Below, piece after piece: positions 47,830-57,158 of a stretch of 57,158 bases of DNA (position 1 is the stretch's first letter; every line of letters starts with the position of its first letter). This DNA comes from an uncultured Holophagaceae bacterium. GTDB lineage: Bacteria > Acidobacteriota > Holophagae > Holophagales > Holophagaceae. The translations under genes were made by a program, and so were the position numbers. The notes below the pieces were generated by a model, which saw only the letters and a program-made list of their open reading frames with translations, ran no database searches and had not been told where the DNA came from. Location of the stretch: contig CAIPAY010000121.1 in the NCBI GenBank assembly GCA_903863195.1, positions 1-57,158 on the forward strand. The letters are read 5' to 3'.

Positions 47830-49041
47830 ATGGATGCACCCATGAACCACCCCCAGGACCGGCGCCACGAGGCGCAGGGCTTCTCCATGGTGGAGATGCT
47901 CATCGCCCTGCTCTTCACGGGCTTCCTCATGGCCGGCATGGCCAAGGTGTTCAAGTCCTCGGTGATGACCTACACGGCGGTGAACGAGACCATGGGCACG
48001 CAGCGCACCAACCGCTGGGCCCTGGACCAGATCTCCGATGACATCTCCCAGGCCGGCTTCGTCTTTCCGGAGCGGGCTTTGCCCAACTTCATCCTCGCCG
48101 CGACCGAGCCCCTGTTCTCCGTGACGCCGGCGGTGACTGTGGCCAACGTGACCCGCATCAGCGACACCAACCCCACGGGCACCGAGACCGAGACGGTCAG
48201 GACGGACGTCCTGCAGTTCTTCACGGACGTCCCCCTGGCCGTCAATGGCAGCTGGGCCTCCGCCACGGCCGGCAATGACGCCAACCCCGGTGGCGCGCCC
48301 ACCGCGGCCCCCACCAGCGTGGTGGTCACCCTTGCCCAGGGCGCTGCCACGGACCTGCGGAATGGCGACGTCATGATCATCCTGGACAGTGGCGAGACCG
48401 GCAAGTGGGAACACCCGGTCATCGCCAGCTCCACGGGCAGCTCCAGCACGGCCACCATCGCCCTCCAGACCGACCTCGTCCAGCTGGCGAACTACACCTC
48501 CACCCCCATCAACGGGGGCATCGCCCTCTCGCACCTCGGTGGGGTGCCCGTGTTCTTCGTGCGCCCCGCACAGCTTGTGCGCTACTCCGTGCAGGCCATT
48601 GCCCTGAACCCCTCCAACGCCAGCGTGCTGCTGCCCTGCCTCATCCGCCAGCAGGCCAACTACCCGACCACCGGCACCGTGAACTGGGCCACCGCCGCCA
48701 CTCAGATCGTGGCCGAGAACGTGGAGGGCTTCGTGGTGGACCTCAGCTTCGACGGCGGCACTACCTGGGCGCGGCCCACCACCGGCACCCCCACCTGGGC
48801 CGCCATGCAGGCCAATGCCAACACCCAGCTGACCACGGCGGGCCTGCCGGGAATGCAGTCCATCACGGATGCGGCCAACCCGGACTGGTATCGGAACATC
48901 AACTGCCTCATCCGGGTGGACATCACCACCCGGGCGCCCATCCGCCGGGAGGAATACAGCGCCACCGCGGGTGCCCGTGCCTATCGGACCCGCACCCAGA
49001 CCCTGATGATCTCTCCCCGGAACTTCGGCTATGGCAAGTGA
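47830..49041 (+). CDS. pilW: PilW-like minor pilin
   Basis: 403 residues. The prepilin signal HEAQGFSMVEMLIALLFTGFLMAGMAKVF has the Gly-Phe cleavage site and Glu at +5. The N-terminal continuation (RTNRWALDQISDDISQAGFVFPE) is characteristic of PilW. The long C-terminal region is beta-rich with many Thr, Asn and Val. An AAGGTAAG stretch serves as a weak ribosome-binding site. Confidence 0.85.
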   Translation: MDAPMNHPQDRRHEAQGFSMVEMLIALLFTGFLMAGMAKVFKSSVMTYTAVNETMGTQRTNRWALDQISDDISQAGFVFPERALPNFILAATEPLFSVTPAVTVANVTRISDTNPTGTETETVRTDVLQFFTDVPLAVNGSWASATAGNDANPGGAPTAAPTSVVVTLAQGAATDLRNGDVMIILDSGETGKWEHPVIASSTGSSSTATIALQTDLVQLANYTSTPINGGIALSHLGGVPVFFVRPAQLVRYSVQAIALNPSNASVLLPCLIRQQANYPTTGTVNWATAATQIVAENVEGFVVDLSFDGGTTWARPTTGTPTWAAMQANANTQLTTAGLPGMQSITDAANPDWYRNINCLIRVDITTRAPIRREEYSATAGARAYRTRTQTLMISPRNFGYGK

Positions 49042-49066
49042 CGCCCCTTGCCACGATGGTGACCCC

Positions 49067-49741
49067 ATGACACCCACCCGCGCCACTCACCTCCGTCGCT
49101 CCGAGCAGGGCGGGGTCACCATCCTCACGGTTCTGGGACTGCTGGTCCTGCTGACGGTGCTCTCCTTCAACCTGGGCAAGAACTCTCTCCGGGAGCTGAC
49201 CAGCACGGGCACCGTGTGGCAGGCAACCAAGGCCAGCGAAGCCGCCGAGGCGGGCCTGGACTGGTTTCTCCTCTGGACCAACAAGGACAACTGGGGCACT
49301 GCCACCTCCCAGGGCCGAAACACCCTGGTGACGGCCTTCCAGGAGCTGAACACCACCGGTACCTGGCAGACCGCCACGGGCATCAGCGTCACCTACCCCA
49401 ACGACCGGAACGTCCTGCTTCGGTCCACGGAACTGGACGCCAGCTCGGACATGGTCTTGTCCAACGCCGACCCGACCTACTACCTGCAGAAGGCCACTGG
49501 AAACGTCACAGTCCAGTCCTTCGACATCGGGTTCCGCTACCTTGGGGACCCGGGGGTTGCTGTCATCTCCGGCGCCGCGGGCGGCTATGGCAACACCGCC
49601 GGCACCACCACGGGCCGCACCGGGCGCAATGCCAACCTCTACCAGGTCGTCAGCCGCGGCAAGGCCAGCGTGCCCATTGGCACCGGCACCTTCATCCGGT
49701 ACACGACCATCCGGGAAATGTACATGACCGCCACGCCCTAG
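49067..49741 (+). CDS. pilX: PilX-like minor pilin
   Basis: 224 residues from ATG 49067; an upstream in-frame ATG at 49031 is also possible. The prepilin signal SEQGGVTILTVLGLLVLLTVLSFNLG lacks the +5 Glu, as is usual for PilX. The ASEAAEAGLDWFLLW segment matches the PilX region after the helix. It follows pilW closely and precedes the PilY1 gene, the order seen in many pilus tip clusters. Confidence 0.8.
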   Translation: MTPTRATHLRRSEQGGVTILTVLGLLVLLTVLSFNLGKNSLRELTSTGTVWQATKASEAAEAGLDWFLLWTNKDNWGTATSQGRNTLVTAFQELNTTGTWQTATGISVTYPNDRNVLLRSTELDASSDMVLSNADPTYYLQKATGNVTVQSFDIGFRYLGDPGVAVISGAAGGYGNTAGTTTGRTGRNANLYQVVSRGKASVPIGTGTFIRYTTIREMYMTATP

Positions 49742-49793
49742 CCCCCGACCTCGATGCCTGAACACCCTTGCCCCTGACCGATGAGGTAGCACC

Positions 49794-52700
49794 ATGAGCC
49801 TTCGATCCGCGCGTTTCCTTCTCTGCTCCTTCTTCCTCGCCACCGGCCTGCTCCAGGCCCAGGTGGACATCCGCCTGCAGTCCGGGCTGACCGACGTGCT
49901 GGACGTGTATACCGGTGGCAGCTCGGCCAAGGCGCCGCCCGAGATCATCACCCTCATCGACAACTCCGGCTCCATGTGCGCCGTCTACTGGAGCCGCTAC
50001 TACTACGCCAATGCGGACACCTCCAGCAGCGCGGGCCAGACGGGCCAGACTTGGCACAACGATCAGTGGATCACCAATTCCGGCGACTTCCGCAACCGCC
50101 TGCTGGCCGTGGTCTACCTCTCGGGGACAGGCTCGAATACCAAGGTCTGGGTCAGCTTCCATACGGCAGGCAGCCCCCTGACGCATGATGCCCCGAGCAG
50201 CAGCTCCCCGATCTCGACCCTGCAGAACGGCGTGCTGGTCAAGCCCAACGGGGACCCGGTGCTCTACACGGATGTCAGTGACCCGAGCAGTGCCAAATTG
50301 TGGGTTCAGCGTGCAAGCCATGTGCGCATGGCCTTCACCACGGCCAGCTCCACAACCACCTACACCTACACCGGCACTGGTGGGGTGAGCTACGGGCCCT
50401 ACTCCTGCAACTACCTGTCCGGCAACGGCAGGCCCAGTCCCTACGCTGCTGGCGCCTACAGCGGCGCTGCGGCGGCCCTCACGACGACGGACCAGATCCG
50501 GGTGGTGGACCTTCCCATCCCCTGGGCGGTCTTCGATCCCGTGCCCTACTACGAGGGGCAGGGCCGCACCCTCTCGCCGGCGCCAGCCTGGCCCAACAGC
50601 GGCAACGGCGGCTACAGCAACGCCGTGGCCAACAAGCACCCCCAGCACACCTACGTCTATGACCCCGTGCCGGACGGCGCCGGCCTCCCCACCTCCAAGG
50701 CCCAGTACTATGAGGTGGATGCCCTGTGGTCCAGCGGCTCCGGCACCCTGGACGGGATCATGGTGCCCTGGACCGGCGCCACCAGTGCCAAGGGCATCAT
50801 CGGCCTGTTCCAGTACAACTCCGACTACCTCTGGTGGATCGCCTTCGGCAAGGACGTGCGCAACCAGACCGGCACCGGGGCTGCCATCAGTGGCATGGTG
50901 GATGCCTACTCGGCAGCAAACCCCGCTGGGACCGCAGGCACCAATGATGGCGGCTACACCGTGACGGATGCCCGGTCTGGGGGCGCGGCCTGGAACAACA
51001 AGCTGCCCGGCCTCACCCGCTTGCAGGCCATCAAGCGCTGCCTGGTGCAGACCTACGTGGACAACCAGCAGCTGGTGCAGTGGGCCATCCGGTTCCTCTA
51101 CGGGGATCCCCAGTCGAACGGGGGTCCCACATCCTTCGACTCGAACAACACGGACGGCAACCCCGGCGACCGGCAGCTGCTGGTGCTGACCCAGCCCACC
51201 AGCCAGCAAAATCCCGACGTCAACATGCAGTATATCCTCACCATGATGACGAACCTGAGCACGCCGCTGACCAACGCGGTGATGAATGCCTATGCCCAGT
51301 TCGCCAATACCAGCAACGGCAACAGCCGGTTCAACCAGACGCCGCCCTCCTGCACCCAGAGCTTCCTGATCATCCTGTCCGACGGCACGCCCACGGACGA
51401 GGGCGGCAGCTATGACCCCTATGCCACGGGCGTCACCACCGGCAACGCCTATGTGAACCTGCACCCCAGCAACTTCTCGGGAAACTCGGGTGGCTCCTCC
51501 AACTTCAACAACTTCTTCACGGCGTCCGCCATCGCCGCCCACTACCCGTCCTCCAGCTCCATCTCGGGCATGCCCACGGACATCTACAACGCCGTGAACG
51601 CCAAGGTGCCCTGGGTGATCACCTCCCGGCCCAACGGCACCACCCGCCGAGTCAGCACCATGACCATCGGCGTGAGCATGGAAGGCCTCCTGACGGACAC
51701 CTATGGCGCCAAGAAGTCCATGTATGCGGCGGCGCTCTACGGCTGGGAGAAGCGGGTCACCCCCTGGGACATCGCCAACAACCCGCCCACCCCCTACGAC
51801 CCCACGAATCCCACCGCCAACGACAAGCTGAAGAACCCCTTCTTCTTTGACGCCACGGATCCCGACAAGCTCACGGACGCCATGACCACGGCCTTCAGCC
51901 TGGCCCGCACCGCAACCAACACCATGGGCGCGCCCGTGGCGCCCCTGGTGGGCCTCAGCGTCGGCAAGCAGACCTACCTGGGAACCTTCATCACCGCCCA
52001 GTCCAGCGTCTGGAGCGGGGACCTGCTCATGTCCGGTCTCTCCGTGAGCGGCAGCAGCATCCAGGTGCTCGACAAGAACGGCGCCGCGATCCAGTCCACC
52101 ACGGGCCTCAACGCCTCCAATGCCGCCTGGTCCGCCGCCAACGCCCTGGCCACGCGAGGCTGGAAGAACCGGAACATCTTCACCCTGGCCCCCACCACCT
52201 CGGGGTCCGCCAGTTCCTTCACGAACACGAACCTTACCTGGAACGAGTCCCTCTCCAGCAGTGTCATCACGAATGCCATGCTGGGCGTGTCTGACACCGC
52301 CACCCGGCTCAGCCTGATCCGCTTCATGATGGGCGCCAGCACCGCGGCCCAGAACGATGCCGCGGCGATCAGCGGCACCACCACCAACCGGGCGGACATC
52401 ATGGGGGACATCATCAACAGCACGCCCCTGATCTTGGAGTTCCCGACCGGCATGATCCCGACAGGGGGGCTCCTCGGCACCTTCTACAACACCTTCAACA
52501 GCTCCCTGTCCAATGTCCGCTTCCGCCTGATCATCGTGGGGGACAACCAGGGCCTGCTGCACGGCTTCGGCGAGGTCAGCGGCATTCCCAATGCCACCGG
52601 AACGGTTTCGGGCCGGGCCCTGGTGCAGGGGGTCATCGAAGGCGAGGTGGACGAGCTCTGGGCCTTCCTGCCGCCCGACGTCCTCAGCGGGCTCCAGGCC

Positions 52701-54206
52701 TGGCGCGCGGGCGATGTCCACCGCTACTTCGTGGACGGGTCGCCCACCCTCTACCTGAATGAGCAGGGCACGCCCAACGGCATCGTGGACGGCACCGACT
52801 ATGCCCGGGTCATCTTCGGGCTCCGGAAGGGCGGCCGCAGCTATTATTGCCTGCAGTTCAACGGTAATAATCCCTCGAACCCCCTCGTGGCCTGGAAGGT
52901 CAGGCCCGATGAGATTGCGGCCTCGGATAGCACCTCGCCCAATGTGACGCTCAAGACCATGGGCTTCAGCTCCAGCACGCCCACCATAGCCCGGGTCACG
53001 GGCAGCGGAGGCCTGACCGACGTGTTCCTGATCGGCGGCGGCCTCAGCACCCTCGACGTGGACTCCGCCTTCTCCGCGAGCACCTCGGCCACCCCTCCAG
53101 GCTATGGGGCCAACACCAAGCTGGGCCGCTCGGTGATCGCCCTCAACGTGGCCAATGGCAACGTGGTGCAGACCTGGGACTTCAGCAACAACAGCACCCT
53201 CAAGACCGCCTTCCCCACCATGGGCTGCATCCCGGCCTCGGTTACGCCCGTGGAGGCCATCGTCAACAGCTTCGCCACCCAGCGGGTCTACTTCACCGAC
53301 GCCTCCGGGGGCGCCTATGTGCTGGGCGCCAAGAGCGGCTCAGGCCTGCGGACTGACACCAACGTCCTCTCTGGCTGGTCGATCCGGCGCCTCTACACAC
53401 CCCTCAATGCGGGCACGGCGGTCAGTGTCCCACCCGTGGTGTTCCCGCTTCCCTACGGCTACCCCGTGACGCGGACGACCTCGCCCACGGCCATCGTGCC
53501 CGCCATGGGCGTGGTCTTTGGCACCGGCGACCGTAACGACCCCATGGACGTGGACACCATCAACCCCGGCGGCGGCGGGACGTCATTCCGCAACCGGCTC
53601 ATCATGATCCTGGACCGCCAGGATAGTGCCGACATCACCGGGACTCTGGGCAAGGTCGACAGCTTCGGCTACACCGACACGGACCTCGCCGACCTCACGG
53701 CCATCACCTCCTCGGCGGGCACGGCGGTGGATCCCTCCAATAGCAGCTACTACCTCAAGACCAAGAGCGGCTACCTGCTGAACTACGACACCGGGGTCGC
53801 CAAGTCCAGCTACGTGAACGCCTGGCAGCGATACGCCTACCAGAAGTCCGTGACCCCGGCGATCGTCCTCAACAAAGTGCTCTTCTTCACCAACTTCAAG
53901 CCGGATCTCTCCTCTTCGGCGGCCTGCACGGGCTCTGGCAACTCCAACACCTACCGCATGTGCGACGTGATCAATCCCGTCTATGGCAGCGGCAGCGTCC
54001 AGGTCAGTTCCTCAAGCTGCAGTGGCTGGTATGCCCAGTTCAATGACATCCCCAGTGAGCTGGCCAGTGTGGGCCTTGCCGGGGTGCTGCAGGCAGGCGA
54101 GGTCAAGAACGCCGGCACAGGCTCAGGCACCATCGGCACGGCGCCCATCCCGGGGTTTCCGCCTTCCAACATGCCCCGGCCCCGCAGCTGGCGCATCATC
54201 CGCTAG
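49794..54206 (+). CDS. pilY1: PilY1-like pilus tip adhesin
   Basis: 1470 residues, with GAGGT before the ATG and a signal peptide (FLLCSFFLATGLLQAQ). The N-terminal half carries a VWA-like domain with the MIDAS motif IDNSGSM (about residues 57-63) and a later FLIILSDGTPTDEGG. The C-terminal half is the PilY1 beta-propeller, with IGDNQGLLHGFGEV-like VGDNQGLLHGFGEVSG, VDELWAFLPPDVLSGLQAW, VYFTDASGGAYVLGAKSG and FGTGDRNDPMDVD. PilY1 sits at the pilus tip, affects pilus retraction and adhesion, and binds calcium. Asx-rich regions are frequent. A strong terminator follows. Confidence 0.92.
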   Translation: MSLRSARFLLCSFFLATGLLQAQVDIRLQSGLTDVLDVYTGGSSAKAPPEIITLIDNSGSMCAVYWSRYYYANADTSSSAGQTGQTWHNDQWITNSGDFRNRLLAVVYLSGTGSNTKVWVSFHTAGSPLTHDAPSSSSPISTLQNGVLVKPNGDPVLYTDVSDPSSAKLWVQRASHVRMAFTTASSTTTYTYTGTGGVSYGPYSCNYLSGNGRPSPYAAGAYSGAAAALTTTDQIRVVDLPIPWAVFDPVPYYEGQGRTLSPAPAWPNSGNGGYSNAVANKHPQHTYVYDPVPDGAGLPTSKAQYYEVDALWSSGSGTLDGIMVPWTGATSAKGIIGLFQYNSDYLWWIAFGKDVRNQTGTGAAISGMVDAYSAANPAGTAGTNDGGYTVTDARSGGAAWNNKLPGLTRLQAIKRCLVQTYVDNQQLVQWAIRFLYGDPQSNGGPTSFDSNNTDGNPGDRQLLVLTQPTSQQNPDVNMQYILTMMTNLSTPLTNAVMNAYAQFANTSNGNSRFNQTPPSCTQSFLIILSDGTPTDEGGSYDPYATGVTTGNAYVNLHPSNFSGNSGGSSNFNNFFTASAIAAHYPSSSSISGMPTDIYNAVNAKVPWVITSRPNGTTRRVSTMTIGVSMEGLLTDTYGAKKSMYAAALYGWEKRVTPWDIANNPPTPYDPTNPTANDKLKNPFFFDATDPDKLTDAMTTAFSLARTATNTMGAPVAPLVGLSVGKQTYLGTFITAQSSVWSGDLLMSGLSVSGSSIQVLDKNGAAIQSTTGLNASNAAWSAANALATRGWKNRNIFTLAPTTSGSASSFTNTNLTWNESLSSSVITNAMLGVSDTATRLSLIRFMMGASTAAQNDAAAISGTTTNRADIMGDIINSTPLILEFPTGMIPTGGLLGTFYNTFNSSLSNVRFRLIIVGDNQGLLHGFGEVSGIPNATGTVSGRALVQGVIEGEVDELWAFLPPDVLSGLQAWRAGDVHRYFVDGSPTLYLNEQGTPNGIVDGTDYARVIFGLRKGGRSYYCLQFNGNNPSNPLVAWKVRPDEIAASDSTSPNVTLKTMGFSSSTPTIARVTGSGGLTDVFLIGGGLSTLDVDSAFSASTSATPPGYGANTKLGRSVIALNVANGNVVQTWDFSNNSTLKTAFPTMGCIPASVTPVEAIVNSFATQRVYFTDASGGAYVLGAKSGSGLRTDTNVLSGWSIRRLYTPLNAGTAVSVPPVVFPLPYGYPVTRTTSPTAIVPAMGVVFGTGDRNDPMDVDTINPGGGGTSFRNRLIMILDRQDSADITGTLGKVDSFGYTDTDLADLTAITSSAGTAVDPSNSSYYLKTKSGYLLNYDTGVAKSSYVNAWQRYAYQKSVTPAIVLNKVLFFTNFKPDLSSSAACTGSGNSNTYRMCDVINPVYGSGSVQVSSSSCSGWYAQFNDIPSELASVGLAGVLQAGEVKNAGTGSGTIGTAPIPGFPPSNMPRPRSWRIIR

Positions 54207-54227
54207 CCTTGCTGGCAGAACCAATCA

Positions 54228-54251
54228 GGGGCCCCGCGAGGGGCCCCTTTT
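54228..54251 (+). terminator. Rho-independent terminator of the pilus cluster
   Basis: GGGGCCCC-GCGA-GGGGCCCC is followed by TTTT, 22 bp after the PilY1 stop codon. Confidence 0.85.
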
Positions 54252-54284
54252 CGTGCTGCACCCGCGGAGGTGGTACGCTGAGGT

Positions 54285-55094
54285 GTGCCGGAACCCTCCC
54301 CCATCGCCCGCCTTCGCCCCAAGAAGGCCTTCGGCCAGAACTTCCTGGTGAACGACGGGGCCATCCGGACCATCGTGGCCGGGGCTCTGGCTTCACGAGC
54401 TGCGCGGCTGCTGGAGATCGGGCCGGGACCGGGGGTGCTGACCGAGCGCCTGCTGGCGGACGGCCGTCCCCTCTGGGCCGTGGACCTGGATCCCGAGGCC
54501 TGCGAGCTGCTGCAGCGGCGCTTCGCGGGGCACGAGCACTTCCACCTGCTCCGTGGCGACGCGGTGCGGATCGCGCTGCCGGTGGGCGAGCCCTGGTCCG
54601 TGGTGGGCAACCTGCCCTACAACGCCGCCACGCCCATCCTGGCGCGCCTGCTCACTGAGGACATCGCCTGGGACCGCATGGTGCTGATGTTCCAGCTGGA
54701 GGTGGCCCAGAAGCTCATGGGCGAGCCGGGCACCAAGGCCTACGGCCCCCTGTCGGTGCTGGCCCAGCTCTGTGCCCGCCTGACGCGGCTGGCCAAGCTG
54801 GGGCCCGGGTCCTTCCGCCCCAGCCCCAAGGTGGACTCCGCCGTGGTGCAGTTCGAGCCCCGCCCGGACGCCCCCACCCTGGCCGAGCGCAGGCCACTGC
54901 TCACGGTGCTGCATCGCTCATTCGCCCATCGCCGCAAGACCCTCGCCAACAACTGGCAGGGGATCCTCGCGGCAGAGGCTCTCTCAAGCGCGGGGCTGGC
55001 TTCGGCCCTGCGGGCCGAAGTGATCACGCCTGCGGCGTGGCTCTTGGCAACCCGTCATCTGCTCACTCAGCACCCGGAGGTGTTCCCATCGTAA
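54285..55094 (+). CDS. rsmA: Ribosomal RNA small subunit methyltransferase A (KsgA)
   Basis: 269 residues from a GTG at 54285. RsmA dimethylates two adjacent adenosines near the 3' end of 16S rRNA. Motifs include FGQNFLVNDGAIRTIV, the SAM-binding LLEIGPGPGVLTERLL, and NLPYNAATPIL with the NLPY catalytic motif. The C-terminal domain contains VDSAVVQFEPRP and HRSFAHRRKTLANN. TACGCT lies five bases before the GTG. The stop codon overlaps the RNase J start by one base (TAATG). Confidence 0.95.
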   Translation: MPEPSPIARLRPKKAFGQNFLVNDGAIRTIVAGALASRAARLLEIGPGPGVLTERLLADGRPLWAVDLDPEACELLQRRFAGHEHFHLLRGDAVRIALPVGEPWSVVGNLPYNAATPILARLLTEDIAWDRMVLMFQLEVAQKLMGEPGTKAYGPLSVLAQLCARLTRLAKLGPGSFRPSPKVDSAVVQFEPRPDAPTLAERRPLLTVLHRSFAHRRKTLANNWQGILAAEALSSAGLASALRAEVITPAAWLLATRHLLTQHPEVFPS

Positions 55095-56809
55095 TGTCCC
55101 TCGCACCCGAATTCGAAGCCTGGACCGAAGCTCCCGCCCCAGGTGAGCTCCGCCTCATCCCCATCGGCGGGCTCGGTGAGTTCGGCATGAACGCCCTGGT
55201 GGTCCACTCCGCCCGCAGCCTCTTCCTGGTGGACTGCGGCCAGCTCTTCCCCTCGGACGATCAGCCGGGCATCGACTCCATCGTGCCGGACTTCGCCTAC
55301 CTGGAGCCCTTCGCGGACAAGCTGCAGGCGGTGCTGCTCACCCACGGCCACGAGGACCACATCGGGGCGCTGCCCTACTTCCTGCGGCGCTGGCCGGTGC
55401 CGGTCTACGGCACGGCCTTCACGCTGGGCCTGCTGGAGAACAAGCTCCGCGAACACGACCTGGACCTGAGCCTGCTGCGGCCCGTGCGGGACTACGGCCG
55501 CGTGAAGGTGGGCGATGGCGAGATCGAGGCCGAGTGGATCCCCGTGACCCACAGCATCCCCGACGCCTGCGCCCTGGTCCTGCACACGCCCCAGGGCGTG
55601 CTGGTGCACTCCGGCGACTTCAAGCTGGATCCCGACCCCCTGGACGGCCGCCTGACGGGCCTGGCCCGCCTGGAGGAGCTGGGCGACGCCGGCGTGCGCC
55701 TGCTCATGGCGGACTCCACCAACGTGGGCCGGCCGGGCCGGTCCCCTTCGGAATCGGTCTGCCGCGAGGGCATCGAGGCAGCGCTGGAGAAGACCGACGG
55801 GCGCCTCTTCGTGACGACCTTCAGCTCGAACATCCACCGGCTGCAGATGCTGGTGGACCTGGCCTGGGAGTTCCACCGCCGGGTGGTGGTGTTGGGGCGC
55901 AGCCTGGACCGCAACCTGCAGCTGGCACGGTCGCTCAAGCTGCTGGAGCTGCCGGACGACATCCTGGTGGACGTCAAGGACGCGCACCTCTTCGACCCCG
56001 GCGACCTGATGGTGCTCTGCACCGGCAGCCAGGGCGAGCCCATGAGCGGCCTCGCCCGGCTCCTGCGCCGCGAGGTGAAGGGACTGCCCATGCAGCCCGG
56101 CGACCGCCTGGTGGTGAGCGCCCGGGCCATCCCCGGCAACGAGGTGTCCATCTCGCGGATGCTCGACACGGCGGAGCGCCTGGGCGCGGAGACCTCCACG
56201 GATGGCATCGGCCCGGTCCATGCCTCGGGCCACGGCAGCCGGGACGAGCTGGCGGACCTCATCCGCGCCGTACGCCCCGACCAGATGGTGCCCGTCCACG
56301 GCACCTACCGGAACCTGCGCGCCCACGGGGCCCTGGCGGCCTCCCTGGGCTGGACCCCCGACCGCATCAGCCTGCTGGACGGCGGCCTCTGCCTGCGCCT
56401 CTTCACGGACGGCCGCCTGGACATGCCGGGCACGGTGCCCGTGGGCAAGTGCTTTGTGCACGAGGGTGTGGACCACATGGTGGATGCCCGCGTGGTGAAG
56501 GACCGCCTCATCCTCCAGGAAGACGGCGTGGTGTTCGTGACCCTGCTGGTCGATCCCCAGACCGGGGACCTGACGGCGGATCCCAGCATCCTCAGCCGCG
56601 GCTTCGTGATGCTCTCGGACGACGAGACCTATGCCGAGCTGCTGGCCGGGGTGGCCCGCAGGGCCTACGAGGAGGCGCCCAAGGTGATCCGGAAGGACCC
56701 CGAAGCCCTGCGTGACGCCGTGCGCCTGGCCCTGCGCCGGATCATCCGCAAGACCACCCAGTCCCGGCCCCTGGTCATCCCCGTGATCCTGGACGCGCCC
56801 GCGGGGTGA
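55094..56809 (+). CDS. rnj: Ribonuclease J
   Basis: 571 residues. RNase J has a metallo-beta-lactamase core with beta-CASP insertion and acts as both endo- and 5'-3' exonuclease in mRNA decay. The start region contains LRLIPIGGLGEFGMNALVV. The metal motif is THGHEDHIGALPYF (His84-His89), followed by GDFKLDP, ADSTNVGRPGRSPSE and SGHGSRDELADLI with VPVHGTYRNL. GGAGG lies about 13 bases before the ATG within rsmA. Paired with RNase R in this genome, it suggests RNase J-type turnover rather than RNase E; rne is not visible here. Confidence 0.95.
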   Translation: MSLAPEFEAWTEAPAPGELRLIPIGGLGEFGMNALVVHSARSLFLVDCGQLFPSDDQPGIDSIVPDFAYLEPFADKLQAVLLTHGHEDHIGALPYFLRRWPVPVYGTAFTLGLLENKLREHDLDLSLLRPVRDYGRVKVGDGEIEAEWIPVTHSIPDACALVLHTPQGVLVHSGDFKLDPDPLDGRLTGLARLEELGDAGVRLLMADSTNVGRPGRSPSESVCREGIEAALEKTDGRLFVTTFSSNIHRLQMLVDLAWEFHRRVVVLGRSLDRNLQLARSLKLLELPDDILVDVKDAHLFDPGDLMVLCTGSQGEPMSGLARLLRREVKGLPMQPGDRLVVSARAIPGNEVSISRMLDTAERLGAETSTDGIGPVHASGHGSRDELADLIRAVRPDQMVPVHGTYRNLRAHGALAASLGWTPDRISLLDGGLCLRLFTDGRLDMPGTVPVGKCFVHEGVDHMVDARVVKDRLILQEDGVVFVTLLVDPQTGDLTADPSILSRGFVMLSDDETYAELLAGVARRAYEEAPKVIRKDPEALRDAVRLALRRIIRKTTQSRPLVIPVILDAPAG

Positions 56810-56820
56810 GGTAGGTTTTC

Positions 56821-56963
56821 GGAAAAATGAAAACCACTGAATAACACCGATGAACACCGATAAAAGCATGATAAAAGCTTGCTAAATAAGAATTTATAAA
56901 AGTAAATAATTCATTCTTTATCAGCTTTTAATCGGTGTTCATCGGTGGTAAAAATCCTTTTCC
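56821..56963. repeat. Palindromic repeat after RNase J (copy K)
   Basis: The left arm starts GGAAAAATGAAAACCACTG and includes AACACCGATGAACACCGAT. The right arm (56924-56949) is GCTTTTAATCGGTGTTC followed by ATCGGTGGT, then AAAAATCCTTTTCC. The core unit resembles CGGTGTTCAT. The loop is AT-rich. The element begins 11 bases after the rnj stop codon, and its outer ends match copies I and J. Confidence 0.85.
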
Positions 56964-57043
56964 TTTTGGTTCTTCGCGCTTTGGCGGGGTGCTCGCCAAA
57001 GGCCGGCAAGGTCTAGCCAAGACTCCCCAACCTGGAGAGGCCC

Positions 57044-57112
57044 ATCCCCTTCATCCCCTGCATCCCTGTTAATAAAGCAATAAGAAACAGGGATTAAGGG
57101 GATGAAGGGGAT
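57044..57112. repeat. Palindromic repeat, CCCCTTCAT family (copy F)
   Basis: The left arm ATCCCCTTCATCCCC onward to CCCTGTT (57044-57070) and right arm AACAGGGATTAAGG onward (57086-57112) are nearly perfect complements around a 15-bp AT-rich loop. It is the last recognisable feature; the sequence to the window end shows nothing else. Confidence 0.85.
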
Positions 57113-57158
57113 AGCCACCCCGATGGCGAGAAGGGTTCCCTTAGCCAGATGTCCTTGC

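Noticed and set aside
49692..52721. 1009-residue open frame antisense to the PilY1 gene
   Set aside because: It reads as Gly/Val/His/Arg low-complexity sequence with no recognisable domain and lies wholly opposite a clear PilY1 gene. High GC makes such frames common.

Overview
The window is a GC-rich, gene-dense bacterial chromosome segment that I read as Acidobacteriota, most likely the Holophagae (Geothrix or Holophaga-like). This is inferred from an Oar-type TonB receptor with an N-terminal carboxypeptidase-regulatory domain, a HybA/NrfD redox module paired with a haem-motif histidine kinase, a PilY1 minor-pilin cluster, a coiled-coil zinc-ribbon protein and CIRCE-controlled groESL. I see no rRNA, tRNA, insertion sequence, prophage or CRISPR array. 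Most genes are chromosomal housekeeping genes in short operons with many 4-bp stop/start overlaps.

Layout. 1-5.2 kb (minus): a small unknown gene, ruvC coupled to RNase R, a secreted unknown protein and a membrane acyltransferase. 5.2-10.7 kb: a family 9 glycosyltransferase, cysS, a GAF protein, a YbgC-type thioesterase and two small secreted proteins. 10.8-14.9 kb (minus): a Bat-type operon (DUF58, BatD-like, BatA, BatB-TPR) with no adjacent MoxR ATPase. 14.9-17.9 kb: DUF4139 protein, YggS-type PLP protein, zinc-ribbon coiled coil. 18-20.2 kb: groES-groEL under CIRCE. 20.6-25.1 kb (plus): a four-gene redox-signalling operon of four-cluster ferredoxin, NrfD-like membrane protein, histidine kinase with CxxCH and CX4CH motifs, and a membrane-tethered receiver-GcvH-like fusion, facing lipA. 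26-30.2 kb: scpA, a membrane protein, a Sel1 protein, uvrC and a 33-residue membrane peptide. 30.2-36.7 kb: DUF1648 protein, metallo-hydrolase, slipin, TgpA-like transglutaminase, anmK and a zinc-ribbon membrane protein. 36.9-41.5 kb: TonB receptor with a structured leader, gatC, a GxxExxY protein and tsaD. 41.6-46.4 kb: two related secreted proteins and priA. 46.5-54.2 kb: GspH/FimT, PilV, PilW, PilX and PilY1. 54.3-56.8 kb: rsmA and RNase J.

Two patterns extend beyond single genes. First, the intergenic spaces carry a patchwork of imperfect palindromes built from 7-10 bp direct-repeat units. The units differ between loci, but five share a conserved outer end of the form GTGGTTAAAAATCcTTTTC. 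Several begin within a few bases of a stop codon, and one abuts the stop codon of a GxxExxY gene, a putative PD-(D/E)XK nuclease. I propose these as one mobile or processed element class with the GxxExxY protein as candidate partner. Second, eight genes that head their transcription units have a TANNNT-like hexamer (CATACT in one) exactly six bases before ATG, the geometry expected of leaderless transcription.
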